Below, in pieces: positions 49,077 through 58,696 of a DNA stretch of 64,000 bases (position 1 is its first letter; each line of letters starts with the position of its first letter). The stretch is from Candidatus Enterococcus willemsii. GTDB lineage: Bacteria > Bacillota > Bacilli > Lactobacillales > Enterococcaceae. The notes under the pieces are model-generated. The model made no database searches. It saw only the letters and a list, made by a program, of their open reading frames with translations, and was not told where the DNA came from. The stretch covers positions 59,684 to 123,683 of the forward strand of contig NZ_MAEL01000044.1 in the NCBI RefSeq assembly GCF_009933335.1, in the 5' to 3' direction. Both the position numbers and the translations under genes were made by a program.

Positions 49077-49568
49077 TTAATAAGCATGTCCTTCGATTGC
49101 TAGTAAGCGTCTTTTCAATGGAAGTCCTCCACGAAATCCAGTTAAAGAACCATCTTTTCCTAGCACGCGATGGCAAGGAACGATGACTAATAAAGGGTTA
49201 CGGCCAACCGCATTGGCTACTGCTCGAACAGCTGTCGGCCGTCCTATCTTTTCAGCTAAACTAGAATAAGTAGTGGTTGTCCCATAAGGAACTTTCCGTA
49301 ACTCTGTCCAAACTTGCTTTTGAAAATCCGTGCCAATCAAATCTAGCGGAAAATCAAAGGTAGTTGTCTCACCAGTAAAATATTCGACAACCGAATCAAC
49401 ATACGGAGCAATTCGTTGTTTATCTTGAATAAATGCAGCATCTTTAAAATAAAATACCAATTCGTCTTCCTTTGAGTAAAGGTCAAAATATGCTAAACCT
49501 TTATCGGTTGCCACAAAGCGATAGGTTTCCCCATTGCGTTCGACAATATCTGTGTATAAGGTATTCAT
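49077..49568 (-). CDS. ogt: Methylated-DNA–[protein]-cysteine S-methyltransferase
   Basis: 163 residues. The suicide Cys is in VIVPCHRVLG (about 132), with the helix-turn-helix Arg finger in RPTAVRAVANAVGRNP and the N-terminal RNase-like domain (1-75). It repairs O6-methylguanine by taking the methyl group irreversibly. Two ATGs are adjacent (49571, 49568); the second sits at a better distance from AGGAG. Confidence 0.93.
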   Translation of the reverse strand: MNTLYTDIVERNGETYRFVATDKGLAYFDLYSKEDELVFYFKDAAFIQDKQRIAPYVDSVVEYFTGETTTFDFPLDLIGTDFQKQVWTELRKVPYGTTTTYSSLAEKIGRPTAVRAVANAVGRNPLLVIVPCHRVLGKDGSLTGFRGGLPLKRRLLAIEGHAY

Positions 49569-49611
49569 CATTCCACTCCTTTTTTATTTTCACTATACAC
49601 GATAATTAACC

Positions 49612-49655
49612 GAAAAAGTATCACCAAGACATATAATTTGTCTCAGTGATACTTT
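49612..49655 (-). terminator. Terminator of the PASTA–ABC operon
   Basis: Minus-strand AAAGTATCAC / GTGATACTTT arms with a longer loop, followed by TTTTTCGG. Confidence 0.8.
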
Positions 49656-49662
49656 ATGAACA

Positions 49663-51159
49663 TTAATACGGTTGTGGCATCTCCTGCTCGCTTTCAGATG
49701 TTTCCCTACCAGTTAGTCCATCATCTGACTCGGATTCCGGTTCTGATTGCACAGGTAATGTTGGTGTTGTAGGTTTTAAGTTGCCTAAGCTAATACCAAT
49801 TGAAATCGTCGTTTCCAATGGTAGGAATTGACCATACTGACTCATTTCAACTACAGTACCTTTTGGTTGTTCAGAATCAACATAGTAGACTTGATAATTG
49901 ATATAAGCACCTTTTGATTGGTATTCATCAAAGAAAAGTTTTGGTAAGTCGCCTTCTTGGGTCGAACCACGTAAATCTTTTATATATGGTTGTCCAAGAG
50001 AATAGACAATTTCGACTGGTGGAATCGTGTCACCTTCCCCATATTCTTTGCCCGCTTCTTCTGACTGACTAATGAATTGGCCATAACTCACATCTGACGT
50101 GTACACATTTTTTAGAACCACAGGAATTTTCGCTTCAATATTTGCTGCTTCTTCCATCGTGTATTTTGAATAGTCAGGAACGGTAATAGCTTTACCTTTT
50201 GATATATGGACAACAAATTCATCTTGTTTTGCAATTTTTTCGCCTTTAGCGGTTTCTTGTGAAATAACCTCATCGACTTTAATTTCAGAAGAAAAATCAT
50301 CCACACGTTTTAGTTTGACCTCATTTTTCTTCGTCCATTCGGTTACATCAGCAATAGTCTTCCCTTTAAAATCTGGCACTTCAATATTTTTTTCGAAGGT
50401 TTCTTTTCCTTTAGAATAATAAACACTCAAACGATCTTTACGTTTATAATCCTCTAACTTCAGTTCTTTATTCGCAACTTCTTGCTTGATAAACTTGCCA
50501 GCTTCAATGCTCTCATCAAAAGATTCAATTAATGAGATATTTTCAGCTTTGTTTTCATCAATCCAAGCTGTTGCTTCTTTTTTACTTAATTTTGAAAAAT
50601 CTGGCAAAGTTAGTTGTTCTTCAGGATCTGCACCTAAACTACCCACAATATTGAGTGTTTTGCCCTTTTTAATTTTCTTATCTGGTTTGACCGCTTGGGA
50701 AATGACTTTATTTACGTCCATATCAAAATCATATTTTTGCTCAACCTTGATGGCTACACCTTCTTCAGTCCCCCATGAGCGAACTTCTGAAACATCCTTG
50801 TTGACAAAATCTGGTACCTTTACGTGTGTTAACTGATAATACGTAAAGAATAAAATCAGTGCTAAGAGTGCTGCACCAGTACCGATAAATAAGTATTTTT
50901 TTCGTTGACGTTTTTTATAGGTCGGATCAAATTCTGTTTCTTCTGTTTGAAAGCGACTAACAGGGGCTTCTTTTTTTGCACGACGAGAGACAGGTGCCTC
51001 CTCTACTTTTTCTGTCTCTTCAATTACAGGTTCTTCGACAGCTGGTTCGGGAGCAGCGGATTCCTCTAGTTCTTCTGCGGGAATCGCTTTTTTTTCGGAT
51101 GGTTCTTTTTTTTGCCCATCATAATTATTCTTCGTAAAGTTAGATAAAAAATCACTCAT
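49663..51159 (-). CDS. PASTA domain membrane protein
   Basis: 498 residues. An acidic, Pro/Glu-rich cytoplasmic N-terminus (1-80) has two SRR/SRF repeats (APVSRR…APVSRF), then one membrane helix (about 89-108), then about four or five extracellular PASTA-like repeats starting VKVPDFVNKD, LTLPDFSKLS, IEVPDFKGKT and ITVPDYSKYT, and a Ser/Glu-rich tail. There is no kinase domain, unlike PASTA kinases of the PrkC/StkP type. PASTA modules bind muropeptides or lipid II. The start overlaps the upstream ATPase stop (ATGAGTGA), so it is coupled to an FtsX-type ABC transporter. Confidence 0.88.
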   Translation of the reverse strand: MSDFLSNFTKNNYDGQKKEPSEKKAIPAEELEESAAPEPAVEEPVIEETEKVEEAPVSRRAKKEAPVSRFQTEETEFDPTYKKRQRKKYLFIGTGAALLALILFFTYYQLTHVKVPDFVNKDVSEVRSWGTEEGVAIKVEQKYDFDMDVNKVISQAVKPDKKIKKGKTLNIVGSLGADPEEQLTLPDFSKLSKKEATAWIDENKAENISLIESFDESIEAGKFIKQEVANKELKLEDYKRKDRLSVYYSKGKETFEKNIEVPDFKGKTIADVTEWTKKNEVKLKRVDDFSSEIKVDEVISQETAKGEKIAKQDEFVVHISKGKAITVPDYSKYTMEEAANIEAKIPVVLKNVYTSDVSYGQFISQSEEAGKEYGEGDTIPPVEIVYSLGQPYIKDLRGSTQEGDLPKLFFDEYQSKGAYINYQVYYVDSEQPKGTVVEMSQYGQFLPLETTISIGISLGNLKPTTPTLPVQSEPESESDDGLTGRETSESEQEMPQPY

Positions 51160-51826
51160 AAGGCTGTAACACACCTTTTCTCAAATACAATACTTCGTCA
51201 GCTTGTTGGGCAATTTCATTTGAGTGAGTAACCACGATTACACATTTATTGTGAGTATGCGCCAATTCTTTGAAGATGTCCACAATTTCTTGTTCCATCC
51301 CTTCATCAAGATTTCCTGTTGGCTCATCAGCTAAAATAATATCCACATTGGTTGCTAAGGCACGAGCAATCGCCACACGCTGTTGTTCTCCACCAGATAA
51401 TTGATTTACTAAACGATCTGCTTTATCACGGGTAATTCCAATATAATCCAGCAAATTATATGCCACTTCACGATGATTATCTGGTAATTGATTGTCGGTA
51501 ATCGACATTGGTACTAAGACATTCTCCACTGCTGTTAAATACGGAATTAAATTATAACTTTGGAAAATAATACTAATATCATTCCGACGATATTTTTCAT
51601 AACCCAGTGTTTTAATATCTTTGCCTTCCAATAAGACAGAACCTTTTTTAGGTGAATCTAAGGCACTGATTAATGACAGAAACGTTGTCTTTCCAGAACC
51701 TGATTGGCCCAGAATTGAATAGAAAGTTCCTTTTTCAAAAGTAACGGACGTATCTTTTAAAATATAACGACGCTGGTCACCATCTTGATAGTAATAATCA
51801 ACATTTTTTGTTTCTAATAAAACCAT
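51152..51826 (-). CDS. FtsX-type ABC transporter ATP-binding protein
   Basis: 224 residues of the MacB/LolD family. Walker A GQSGSGKTT (about 39-47), Q-loop IIFQSYNLIPYLTA, signature LSGGEQQRVAIARA, Walker B IILADEPTGNLDE and switch His in VVVTHSNEIA. Such ATPases drive mechanotransmission through FtsX/MacB-like permeases rather than classic transport. Lies between its permease gene and the PASTA protein gene. Confidence 0.92.
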   Translation of the reverse strand: MVLLETKNVDYYYQDGDQRRYILKDTSVTFEKGTFYSILGQSGSGKTTFLSLISALDSPKKGSVLLEGKDIKTLGYEKYRRNDISIIFQSYNLIPYLTAVENVLVPMSITDNQLPDNHREVAYNLLDYIGITRDKADRLVNQLSGGEQQRVAIARALATNVDIILADEPTGNLDEGMEQEIVDIFKELAHTHNKCVIVVTHSNEIAQQADEVLYLRKGVLQPYE

Positions 51827-51850
51827 GAATTTTTCCCTCCTTATGCTGTG

Positions 51851-53344
51851 TTACATCATAATTTTTTTCGGATTTAAACGTAGAATATATAGCAATGGTA
51901 AAATCGCTGATAATAGAACTGTACCTAAACCTAGCAATAGATAGCTAATTACGTAGCCTAGAGAGAAAGTAACTTTGTAAGCTGATTGAATGTCTTCATA
52001 TGAAATATTAGAAGGCATCATTCCCATGCCGTACATCATCATATTATCTCCAGTATTGTTTAGCCAATCCGTTTGTAATAAAGAATTTGAAACTGCGCCA
52101 CCTAATAAATTCCCTGTCACTAAAGAAAGTAACAAAGCAATCAAACTAGTTGCTAATAATTCAACGACAATTTGCCCGATAATTTCCCCACGACTTTCGC
52201 CTAATGACAAGTAAATACCTAATTCATATTTGCGGTCACGCAAGAATAATAAAACAACTAACGAGATAATTAAAAGTGTTGCTAACGCTGCAATAATCAC
52301 GACATATTTTGAAATTGTCCCTAGTTTTTTCATACCACCAGCAATTTGTTCGTATTCATCCACAGAAGCACGGACTGTATAATACTCATTTGATAACAAA
52401 GCGTTGGCTTCTTCACGGAAAGCTTCGACATCATCAACTGTCTTTAAGACAAACGTTGCTTGGTAATATTCATCTTCGATTTCACTTGTTTCTACTTGAT
52501 AAATTTTTTCAGCAGTTTGTTTATTTAGTTCTCGCATTAATTTATTTGGTCCATAAATTGTATTGATTTGATCCATCGCCATCCAATCGGCCTCACTTGT
52601 TCCACCTTCTGAATCTTTAGATTTCGATTCTTCTTTTTTAGCTACTGTAAAGATTCCTGAAACTTTTACAGGAAAATCAAATGTAGCAATAGTCGGTGCA
52701 GCTGCTTCTTCCTCGTCTGCTGGTGCCGATTCATTGTAGACTTCGCCAGAAACATCTAAAACAAGTTGGTCTCCGACAGATAAGTTATTTGCTTCAGCAA
52801 CTTCTTTACTGATTAATACGACATTATTGCCATCTGCTATATCTTTATCAGTAAAGGTTTCACCTTCCACTAACTTGATAATTCCTTCTTCTAAATCAAC
52901 AACTTGACTACGGTTCACACCTTTACCGTTAAAGTTATATTTCACGCCTCCACCATAAGAAACGCCACCATCTTCTGGCATATAAGATTTAATCTTATTT
53001 GTACCAAAATAGGCCGGCACTGAATAATCAAAATACTTTACATATGGTAAAGCCCCAATAGCATCATATTCTTTAGTCGTTGGTGATTTCAGTAAAGTTT
53101 GATAATCCTCCTCACTTAAATCAGGATTCTTATTCATATATTTTTCCCATTTTTGATAATCCATCTCGACTGTTGCACGTGCGCCCATTTGTTTCTTTGT
53201 TTCTTGCTCGACATTTTTAGTTGATTGTTCAATCGCTACAGCTCCCGCAATAACATTTCCTAAAATAAAAATAACTAGAAATAAAATAAATGACCGCCCT
53301 TTTCTCCTCGTTACACTTTTTAATGCTCGTTGCCAAAAATTCAT
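51851..53344 (-). CDS. FtsX/MacB-type ABC transporter permease
   Basis: 497 residues. N-terminal helix (about 18-38; RKGRSFILFLVIFILGNVIAG), a large extracellular MacB-type core (about 40-340) containing EEEAAAP-rich insertions, and three C-terminal helices with the FtsX motif DRKYELGIYLSLGESRGEIIGQI. First gene of the permease–ATPase–PASTA operon. Mechanotransmission to an outer partner, possibly the PASTA protein, is inferred from the shared operon. Confidence 0.9.
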   Translation of the reverse strand: MNFWQRALKSVTRRKGRSFILFLVIFILGNVIAGAVAIEQSTKNVEQETKKQMGARATVEMDYQKWEKYMNKNPDLSEEDYQTLLKSPTTKEYDAIGALPYVKYFDYSVPAYFGTNKIKSYMPEDGGVSYGGGVKYNFNGKGVNRSQVVDLEEGIIKLVEGETFTDKDIADGNNVVLISKEVAEANNLSVGDQLVLDVSGEVYNESAPADEEEAAAPTIATFDFPVKVSGIFTVAKKEESKSKDSEGGTSEADWMAMDQINTIYGPNKLMRELNKQTAEKIYQVETSEIEDEYYQATFVLKTVDDVEAFREEANALLSNEYYTVRASVDEYEQIAGGMKKLGTISKYVVIIAALATLLIISLVVLLFLRDRKYELGIYLSLGESRGEIIGQIVVELLATSLIALLLSLVTGNLLGGAVSNSLLQTDWLNNTGDNMMMYGMGMMPSNISYEDIQSAYKVTFSLGYVISYLLLGLGTVLLSAILPLLYILRLNPKKIMM

Positions 53345-53480
53345 TCCCTTCTTCCTCCCTATTCATTTTTTATTATTATTTCATAATTGTTACAAGCATA
53401 CAATCTTTTTCCTAATGCTCCTACTACTTCTAACCATTTTCATTTGCAACAAAAGTGAACATCTCTTGAAAAAGCCTATG

Positions 53481-53501
53481 TTAACAAGTATTTCTTGTTA
53501 A
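53481..53501. repeat. Palindrome TTAACAAG-N5-CTTGTTAA
   Basis: Perfect eight-base arms around five bases, about 137 bases upstream of the permease start. On the minus strand it follows a T-run rather than preceding one, so it is not a terminator for the operon; an operator is more likely. Confidence 0.4.
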
Positions 53502-53542
53502 AAAAAACGGAAGTCGTTCACAAAATACGGAACTAACAGTTT

Positions 53543-53559
53543 TGTAAGGTTTCTGTAAC
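53543..53559 (+). promoter_or_regulatory. WalR-like direct repeat (candidate)
   Basis: TGTAAG-N5-TGTAAC resembles the WalR/VicR site TGTWAH-N5-TGTWAH with one mismatch (last G of the first half). It lies in the 339-base region before the PASTA–ABC operon, which otherwise holds the dtd terminator and a palindrome. Speculative, but the operon's wall-related content fits. Confidence 0.3.
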
Positions 53560-53649
53560 ATTGATTTGTGCTTGTCTCTTCAGTATAACTTGAAAAGGGA
53601 ACCAAAAACTATTTTTAGCGTGAACGTTGTCTTTTTGTACTTGAACGCT

Positions 53650-53679
53650 AAAAAACGTTTGCCGCAAAGCGACAAACGT
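53650..53679 (-). terminator. dtd terminator
   Basis: Minus-strand ACGTTTGTCGC / GCGGCAAACGT hairpin followed by five Ts. A second, looser inverted repeat (TTTTTAGCGT / ACGCTAAAAA, 53612-53654) comes next on the same strand and may back it up. Confidence 0.85.
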
Positions 53680-53683
53680 TTTT

Positions 53684-54124
53684 TCATTCTCTCGTATCTA
53701 AAATAATGGTGACAGGTCCATCATTGACTAAACCAACTTTCATATCTGCACCAAACTGACCAGTCACAACTGGTACTTGTGCTTGTAATTGTTGGTTAAA
53801 CGCATCATAAAGCGGAATTGCTTGTTCTGGCCGAGCCGCTTTAATGAAACTTGGGCGATTGCCCTTTTTAGTCTCTGCATATAAAGTAAATTGAGAAATA
53901 CTCAAGATACTCCCTGACACATCCAAAATACTCTGATTCATTTTACCTACTTCATCTTCAAACACACGTAATTTGGTAATTTTTTTGACGAGGTATGCAA
54001 CATCTTCTAGTGTGTCTTCTGCATGAATGCCTAATAAAATCATAAATCCTTGGCTAATTTCACCAACGATTTGTCCGTCGATTTTAACATTTGCTTCACT
54101 GACACGCTGTACAACTGCTCGCAT
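53684..54124 (-). CDS. dtd: D-aminoacyl-tRNA deacylase
   Basis: 146 residues. [18 protein letters not shown] at the start, SQFTLYA (catalytic Thr motif) at about 78-84 and VNDGPVTI with the Gly-cisPro-like cross-subunit loop are the DTD signatures. It strips D-amino acids from tRNA. Two bases separate it from rel, the classic rel–dtd pair of Firmicutes. Confidence 0.95.
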   Translation of the reverse strand: MRAVVQRVSEANVKIDGQIVGEISQGFMILLGIHAEDTLEDVAYLVKKITKLRVFEDEVGKMNQSILDVSGSILSISQFTLYAETKKGNRPSFIKAARPEQAIPLYDAFNQQLQAQVPVVTGQFGADMKVGLVNDGPVTIILDTRE

Positions 54125-54126
54125 AA

Positions 54127-56340
54127 CTATCCTTTCACCCGATGTACACTGTAGACATCAGGGATTTGTTTAATTTTATCAATAATTGTTTGTAGATGTG
54201 ACAAATTCTGAATAGACACCGTCAAACGGATGGTTGCTTGTTTATCATTGTTTGAACGTGCTTCCACGCCGACAATCCGTTTTGATTGCGAGCTGACCAC
54301 TTGCAAGACATCATTTAATAAACCTGAGCGGTCAAAACCATGAATTTCGACATCTGCATCGTATTCTTTTTTCGAATTTGTCGTATCTTCCCATTCCACC
54401 TCAATCAGACGATTCTCTGTTTCAGAAGAATTATTGACGTTCGGACAATCGGTACGGTGAATCGAAATACCGCGCCCTTTGGTAATATAGCCAACAATTT
54501 CATCCCCAGGAACTGGGTTACAACAACGACTGATTCGAATCAACAAGTTTTGGACCCCTTGAATGACAATTCCGCCTTCATGACGAATCTTCATTTTCTC
54601 CGGCTCTTTTTTCGGAGGTTGATTAATCATGTCTTGGACGCGTTGTTTTTCTTTTTCTAATTGTTGTTCGCGACGTTCTTCTTCAGTTAGACGATTGGCA
54701 ACGGTCGTCGGGCTAACTTCCCCGTAACCAACTGCTGCAAACAAATCTTCTTCAGTTAAATAATTAAAGCGTTGCAACGCTTCTTGCATTTTGGCTTTCG
54801 CTAACATTTCTTTTGGTACAAAGCCCATTTCTTGCAGACATTTGACAACTGCTTCATGACCTTTTTCGATATTGCTGTCACGGTCTTGCGTTTTCAAGAA
54901 ACGTTTAATCTTATTTTTGGCTTTGCTAGTCGCAACCAGTTTCAACCAGTCACGACTTGGGCCAGAAGAATTTGGTGATGTTAAAATTTCAACGATATCG
55001 CCATTTTTCAATTTATAATCTAGTTGCACCATTTTGCCATTAATCTTGGCACCGACTGTTTTCTTACCAACATCGGTATGCACATTAAAGGCAAAATCAA
55101 GTGGTCCTGAACCTTTTGGCAATTCGGATACATCGCCTTTAGGTGTGAAGACGTAAACTTTATCACTGAAGATATCACCTTTTACGCCTTCCATGAAATC
55201 AGATGCATCAAAGCTTTCATCTTGTAATTCTAATAGTTCCTTGAACCAACCAACTTGTTGCGTCATCGCATCTGGTTGAATTTTATCAGTTAATCCTTCT
55301 TTATACGCCCAATGTGCAGCAACCCCAAATTCAGCAATTTCATGCATTTCATGCGTACGAATTTGGATTTCAACCGGATTTCCTTTCGGTCCAATCACAG
55401 TTGTATGGATCGATTGATACATATTTTCTTTTGGCATCGCAATATAATCTTTAAAGCGTCCTGGCATTGGTTTCCATTTGGTATGGATTGCACCCAAGAC
55501 AGCATAACAATCTTTGATTGAATCAACAATTACCCGAATTGCCAATAAGTCATAGATTTCATCGAATTGTTTTTTCTTATCCACCATTTTGCGATAAATT
55601 GAATAGATATGTTTTGGTCGGCCATAAATTTCCGCAAAAATCTCTAGTTCTTCTGTTGCAATACGAATTTCTTCAACTGTTTCGGACACATAAGATTCAC
55701 GTTCTTCACGTTTAGTTTGCATCAAATGGACAATGCGATAATATTGTTTGGGATTCAAATAGCGTAATGAACGATCTTCTAATTCCCATTTAATCCGACT
55801 AATACCTAATCGATGTGCTAACGGCGCATAAATTTCAATCGTTTCTTGCGCAATTCGTCGTTGTTTATCTTCACGCAAATGATTCAAGGTGCGCATATTG
55901 TGCAAACGGTCGGCTAATTTCACCATAATAACGCGCAAATCTTGTGCCATCGCGATCAACATTTTACGATGATTTTCTGCTAATTGTTCTTCATGTGATT
56001 TGTATTCGATTTTACCTAATTTTGTCACGCCATCCACTAGCATTGCCACATCTGGACCAAATTCATTGGTTAAATCTTGTAGAGTTACATCCGTATCTTC
56101 CACTACGTCATGCAAAAAACCAGTTGCAATCGTATGCGGATCCATATGTAATTCTGCTAAAATCCCAGCCACTTGAATAGGATGGATAATATAGGGTTCT
56201 CCCGATTTACGAAATTGACCGTCATGGGCATTTGTGGCATAATCCAATGCTTTTTGTACAAATGCAACATGTTCCTCACTCATATAATAAGAAACTAGTT
56301 TAACAACGCTTGCCCCAGTCATAATACTTTCTTTTGCCAT
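54127..56340 (-). CDS. rel: Bifunctional (p)ppGpp synthetase/hydrolase
   Basis: 737 residues, standard length. HD hydrolase domain with His53 and His77-Asp78 (FLHDVVEDT), synthetase domain (about 210-340; YHSI-like [12 protein letters not shown]), TGS domain (about 390-455; [15 protein letters not shown]), and the C-terminal zinc-finger and ACT domains ([20 protein letters not shown], then 665-737). Main stringent response enzyme. The ATG at 56340 follows AAAGGAGGTTCCCAAC. Its own promoter lies upstream of an intrinsic terminator that precedes the gene. Confidence 0.96.
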   Translation of the reverse strand: MAKESIMTGASVVKLVSYYMSEEHVAFVQKALDYATNAHDGQFRKSGEPYIIHPIQVAGILAELHMDPHTIATGFLHDVVEDTDVTLQDLTNEFGPDVAMLVDGVTKLGKIEYKSHEEQLAENHRKMLIAMAQDLRVIMVKLADRLHNMRTLNHLREDKQRRIAQETIEIYAPLAHRLGISRIKWELEDRSLRYLNPKQYYRIVHLMQTKREERESYVSETVEEIRIATEELEIFAEIYGRPKHIYSIYRKMVDKKKQFDEIYDLLAIRVIVDSIKDCYAVLGAIHTKWKPMPGRFKDYIAMPKENMYQSIHTTVIGPKGNPVEIQIRTHEMHEIAEFGVAAHWAYKEGLTDKIQPDAMTQQVGWFKELLELQDESFDASDFMEGVKGDIFSDKVYVFTPKGDVSELPKGSGPLDFAFNVHTDVGKKTVGAKINGKMVQLDYKLKNGDIVEILTSPNSSGPSRDWLKLVATSKAKNKIKRFLKTQDRDSNIEKGHEAVVKCLQEMGFVPKEMLAKAKMQEALQRFNYLTEEDLFAAVGYGEVSPTTVANRLTEEERREQQLEKEKQRVQDMINQPPKKEPEKMKIRHEGGIVIQGVQNLLIRISRCCNPVPGDEIVGYITKGRGISIHRTDCPNVNNSSETENRLIEVEWEDTTNSKKEYDADVEIHGFDRSGLLNDVLQVVSSQSKRIVGVEARSNNDKQATIRLTVSIQNLSHLQTIIDKIKQIPDVYSVHRVKG

Positions 56341-56360
56341 GTTGGGAACCTCCTTTGAGA

Positions 56361-56386
56361 AAAAAGGTCTGGACAGTCGCCCAGAC
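56361..56386 (-). terminator. Intrinsic terminator in the rel leader
   Basis: Minus-strand GTCTGG / CCAGAC (extended by AA/TT) with loop GCGACTGT, followed by CTTTTTTC. The rel promoter is upstream of it, so transcripts from that promoter must cross it, about 10 bases before the ribosome site of rel. Confidence 0.75.
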
Positions 56387-56416
56387 TTTTCAACTTTCTG
56401 TTTAAGATGAATGGTA

Positions 56417-56449
56417 TCACTCACTAGATAGCGTTGTGACACCCCTCAT
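56417..56449 (-). CDS. Possible leader peptide of rel (MRGVTTLSSE)
   Basis: A ten-codon reading frame between the predicted rel transcription start and the leader terminator. There is no ribosome site; the ATG would be about four bases from the transcript end, so it would have to be leaderless. It could take part in attenuation or be chance. Confidence 0.2.
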   Translation of the reverse strand: MRGVTTLSSE

Positions 56450-56459
56450 TAATGTATTT

Positions 56460-56488
56460 ATTATACCGATTTTTACGTTTTTTTTCAA
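56460..56488 (-). promoter_or_regulatory. rel promoter
   Basis: Minus-strand TTGAAA (56483-56488), exact 17-base spacer, TATAAT (56460-56465). The -35 overlaps the rsmE stop codon. Transcription would start near 56453, giving a leader of about 110 bases. Confidence 0.78.
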
Positions 56489-57246
56489 TTGCTCACCTTT
56501 AGTAATTCTAGCTGATAACTTGCAGCGCTTAATAAATAAAATGGTGCTGTTTCAGTTCGTAAAATTCGCGGACCTAAGCCACAAGGTTGTCCACCTGCTG
56601 CCATAAATTGCTCTACTTCTGCTGGTGTTAATCCACCTTCTGGACCAAAAATTGCTAATATTCGACTCCCTGCTTTTACTGTTTGTAAAATTTGGGCTAG
56701 TTGTGAGACTTCCCCTTGTTTAGCAGACTCTTCATACGCAATCACAATCATATCAAATTGTGTTAATTGCTGGATAAATGTTTTTTCAGAATCTAGTAAT
56801 GCCACGGTTGGGGTTACTTGACGATGGGATTGTTCTGCAGCTTCTTGGGCGATTTTTTCTAAACGTTGTTGTTTCTTCGCTAGTTTTTTCCCATCCCATT
56901 TGACCACAGATGTTTTTGCTGGAAAGCCGATGAAACCAGCTGCACCTAATTCTGTCCCTTTTTGAACGATCAGATCTAATTTATCGCCTTTCGGATAGCC
57001 GCTAGCAATCGTAATTGCGACAGGTAATTCTTTTTCCTGCTGTTCTTTTTCTTTTTCAACTAAGCAGACAGCTGATTCTGTAATGCCACTGATTTCTGCG
57101 ACAATGGAAACTTGGTTAGCAAAAACCAAATACACTTGATTTCCTGGGGTCATGCGCATCACACGAACCATGTGATGATAGGGTTCACCGACCACCTCAT
57201 ATTGCTCTTTAGCTGTGTAATCTTCTTCCAAAAAATATCGTTGCAT
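56485..57246 (-). CDS. rsmE: 16S rRNA (uracil(1498)-N3)-methyltransferase
   Basis: 253 residues, SPOUT fold. N-terminal PUA-like RNA-binding region with YHHMVRVMRMTPGN; C-terminal knot with FGPEGGLTPAEVEQF (about 193-207) and LGPRILRTETAPFYLL, which bind SAM. Methylates U1498 in the ribosomal decoding centre. One base after prmA ends, in the usual prmA–rsmE pair. Confidence 0.95.
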   Translation of the reverse strand: MQRYFLEEDYTAKEQYEVVGEPYHHMVRVMRMTPGNQVYLVFANQVSIVAEISGITESAVCLVEKEKEQQEKELPVAITIASGYPKGDKLDLIVQKGTELGAAGFIGFPAKTSVVKWDGKKLAKKQQRLEKIAQEAAEQSHRQVTPTVALLDSEKTFIQQLTQFDMIVIAYEESAKQGEVSQLAQILQTVKAGSRILAIFGPEGGLTPAEVEQFMAAGGQPCGLGPRILRTETAPFYLLSAASYQLELLKVSN

Positions 57247-57247
57247 C

Positions 57248-58195
57248 TTACTCGTCCTCTGGTTTCTTCAACATGATTGCGTACCAATCTTTTTGTTGGA
57301 AAATTTGATCGACTTCAAATCCTTGCTCTTCCATGGCATCAATCACGAGTTGTTTTTTATCTTCAATAATCCCTGAAACAATCAGCGTACCCGTTTTCTT
57401 TAATAAACGCCATGCATCGGGAATCATCCACAAGATGATATCTGCTAAAATATTTGCCACAATAATATCAGCTTCAATATCAATATTTTTTAATAAATCA
57501 TTGGCGCTTACTTTGACATCTTTAGCTACTTCATTCAAATCCATATTTTCTTGCGCCGCACGTACAGCGACTTCATCTAAGTCAAAGGCATGAACATCTG
57601 TTGCGCCTAAGTATTTACTGGCAATACTTAACACACCGGAACCAGTTCCGACATCTAAGACTGTTTCTCCACCATGTAAAGCAACTTCTAACGCTTGTAA
57701 TGTCAAACGAGTCGTTGGATGGGTTCCGGTTCCAAATGCCATACCAGGGTCAAGAGTAATAATTTTTTCATCTGCATGTTGTGGTGTGTATTCTTCCCAA
57801 CTAGGCACAATCGTTAAATAACGTGAAATACGAACAGGATGATAGTATTTTTTCCAAGCTGTTGCCCAGTTTTCCTCTGCTACTTCACTAACGGTGACTT
57901 CATTTTTGCCGATTGCTAGTCCAAAATCAGGTAATTTTGCAATGTGTTCTTGAATCCAAGGAAGAATCTCAGGTAAGAAAATTGTTTCAGGAAAATACGC
58001 TGCCACGTAAGCACCTTCCGTTAAACTCGTAATCGTTTCTTTATCTAAAATTTCACCATACGCATCACTTTGGAAATTTTCGATATCTAACGAGTCTTCA
58101 ATCGCGACGCCGCTTGCGCCTGCTTCCATTAAAATATTGGCTACTGCTTCGACTGCTTCACTGGCAGTTTCGACTTTTACTTCATTCCATTTCAT
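57248..58195 (-). CDS. prmA: Ribosomal protein L11 methyltransferase
   Basis: 315 residues. SAM site VLDVGTGSGVLSI at about 179-191, preceded by LDPGMAFGTGTHPTTRLTL, and the post-motif region IVANILADII. Trimethylates L11. Starts 12 bases after the DUF3013 gene. Confidence 0.95.
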   Translation of the reverse strand: MKWNEVKVETASEAVEAVANILMEAGASGVAIEDSLDIENFQSDAYGEILDKETITSLTEGAYVAAYFPETIFLPEILPWIQEHIAKLPDFGLAIGKNEVTVSEVAEENWATAWKKYYHPVRISRYLTIVPSWEEYTPQHADEKIITLDPGMAFGTGTHPTTRLTLQALEVALHGGETVLDVGTGSGVLSIASKYLGATDVHAFDLDEVAVRAAQENMDLNEVAKDVKVSANDLLKNIDIEADIIVANILADIILWMIPDAWRLLKKTGTLIVSGIIEDKKQLVIDAMEEQGFEVDQIFQQKDWYAIMLKKPEDE

Positions 58196-58207
58196 CTTGT
58201 TTGCTCC

Positions 58208-58681
58208 TTAATAACTTGGGTAAGGCAAATAACCTTTGTCCTCATATTTTGCGATAGCTTCTGCTAACTCGTCTTCTGAAAACTGCAATTCAAATAATTC
58301 AGCTTCTTCATCTGTCAAAAAGTCTAACAAATCACTTTGTCCTTGGTCCAATATATCTTTTAAGTAATCTATTAATCCATCAAGAACATTTTTGGCAATC
58401 CCTTTTCCTTCGAAAGGAATTACTGCTAAATAGTCTTCTTCATTAAATCTTGATTTTTTCGGATTGTATAGTAAAATTCTGTCTTCAAATTCAATGATTT
58501 CTTCTTCAGATTCTACACCATCTGCATCATCAATTGTTGCACCTTCTGTGTTTTCAGCAAATAAGCGAATCACTAATTCAATCGTATGGTTGCGTGTATC
58601 CCAATCAATTGCTACGTCGTACTCATTCATTTTTTTCGTTAATTGTTTGTCTAAATAAGTTAAAATTGTTTCTTTTGCCAT
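58208..58681 (-). CDS. DUF3013 family protein
   Basis: 157 residues, very acidic (Asp/Glu-rich throughout, especially 52-66 and 120-150), no membrane segment. The family is recurrent next to prmA in streptococci and enterococci. The terminal KGYLPYPSY is a recognisable ending. Function unknown; transcription with prmA–rsmE is likely. Confidence 0.82.
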   Translation of the reverse strand: MAKETILTYLDKQLTKKMNEYDVAIDWDTRNHTIELVIRLFAENTEGATIDDADGVESEEEIIEFEDRILLYNPKKSRFNEEDYLAVIPFEGKGIAKNVLDGLIDYLKDILDQGQSDLLDFLTDEEAELFELQFSEDELAEAIAKYEDKGYLPYPSY

Positions 58682-58696
58682 CGTTTTTCCTTCTTT

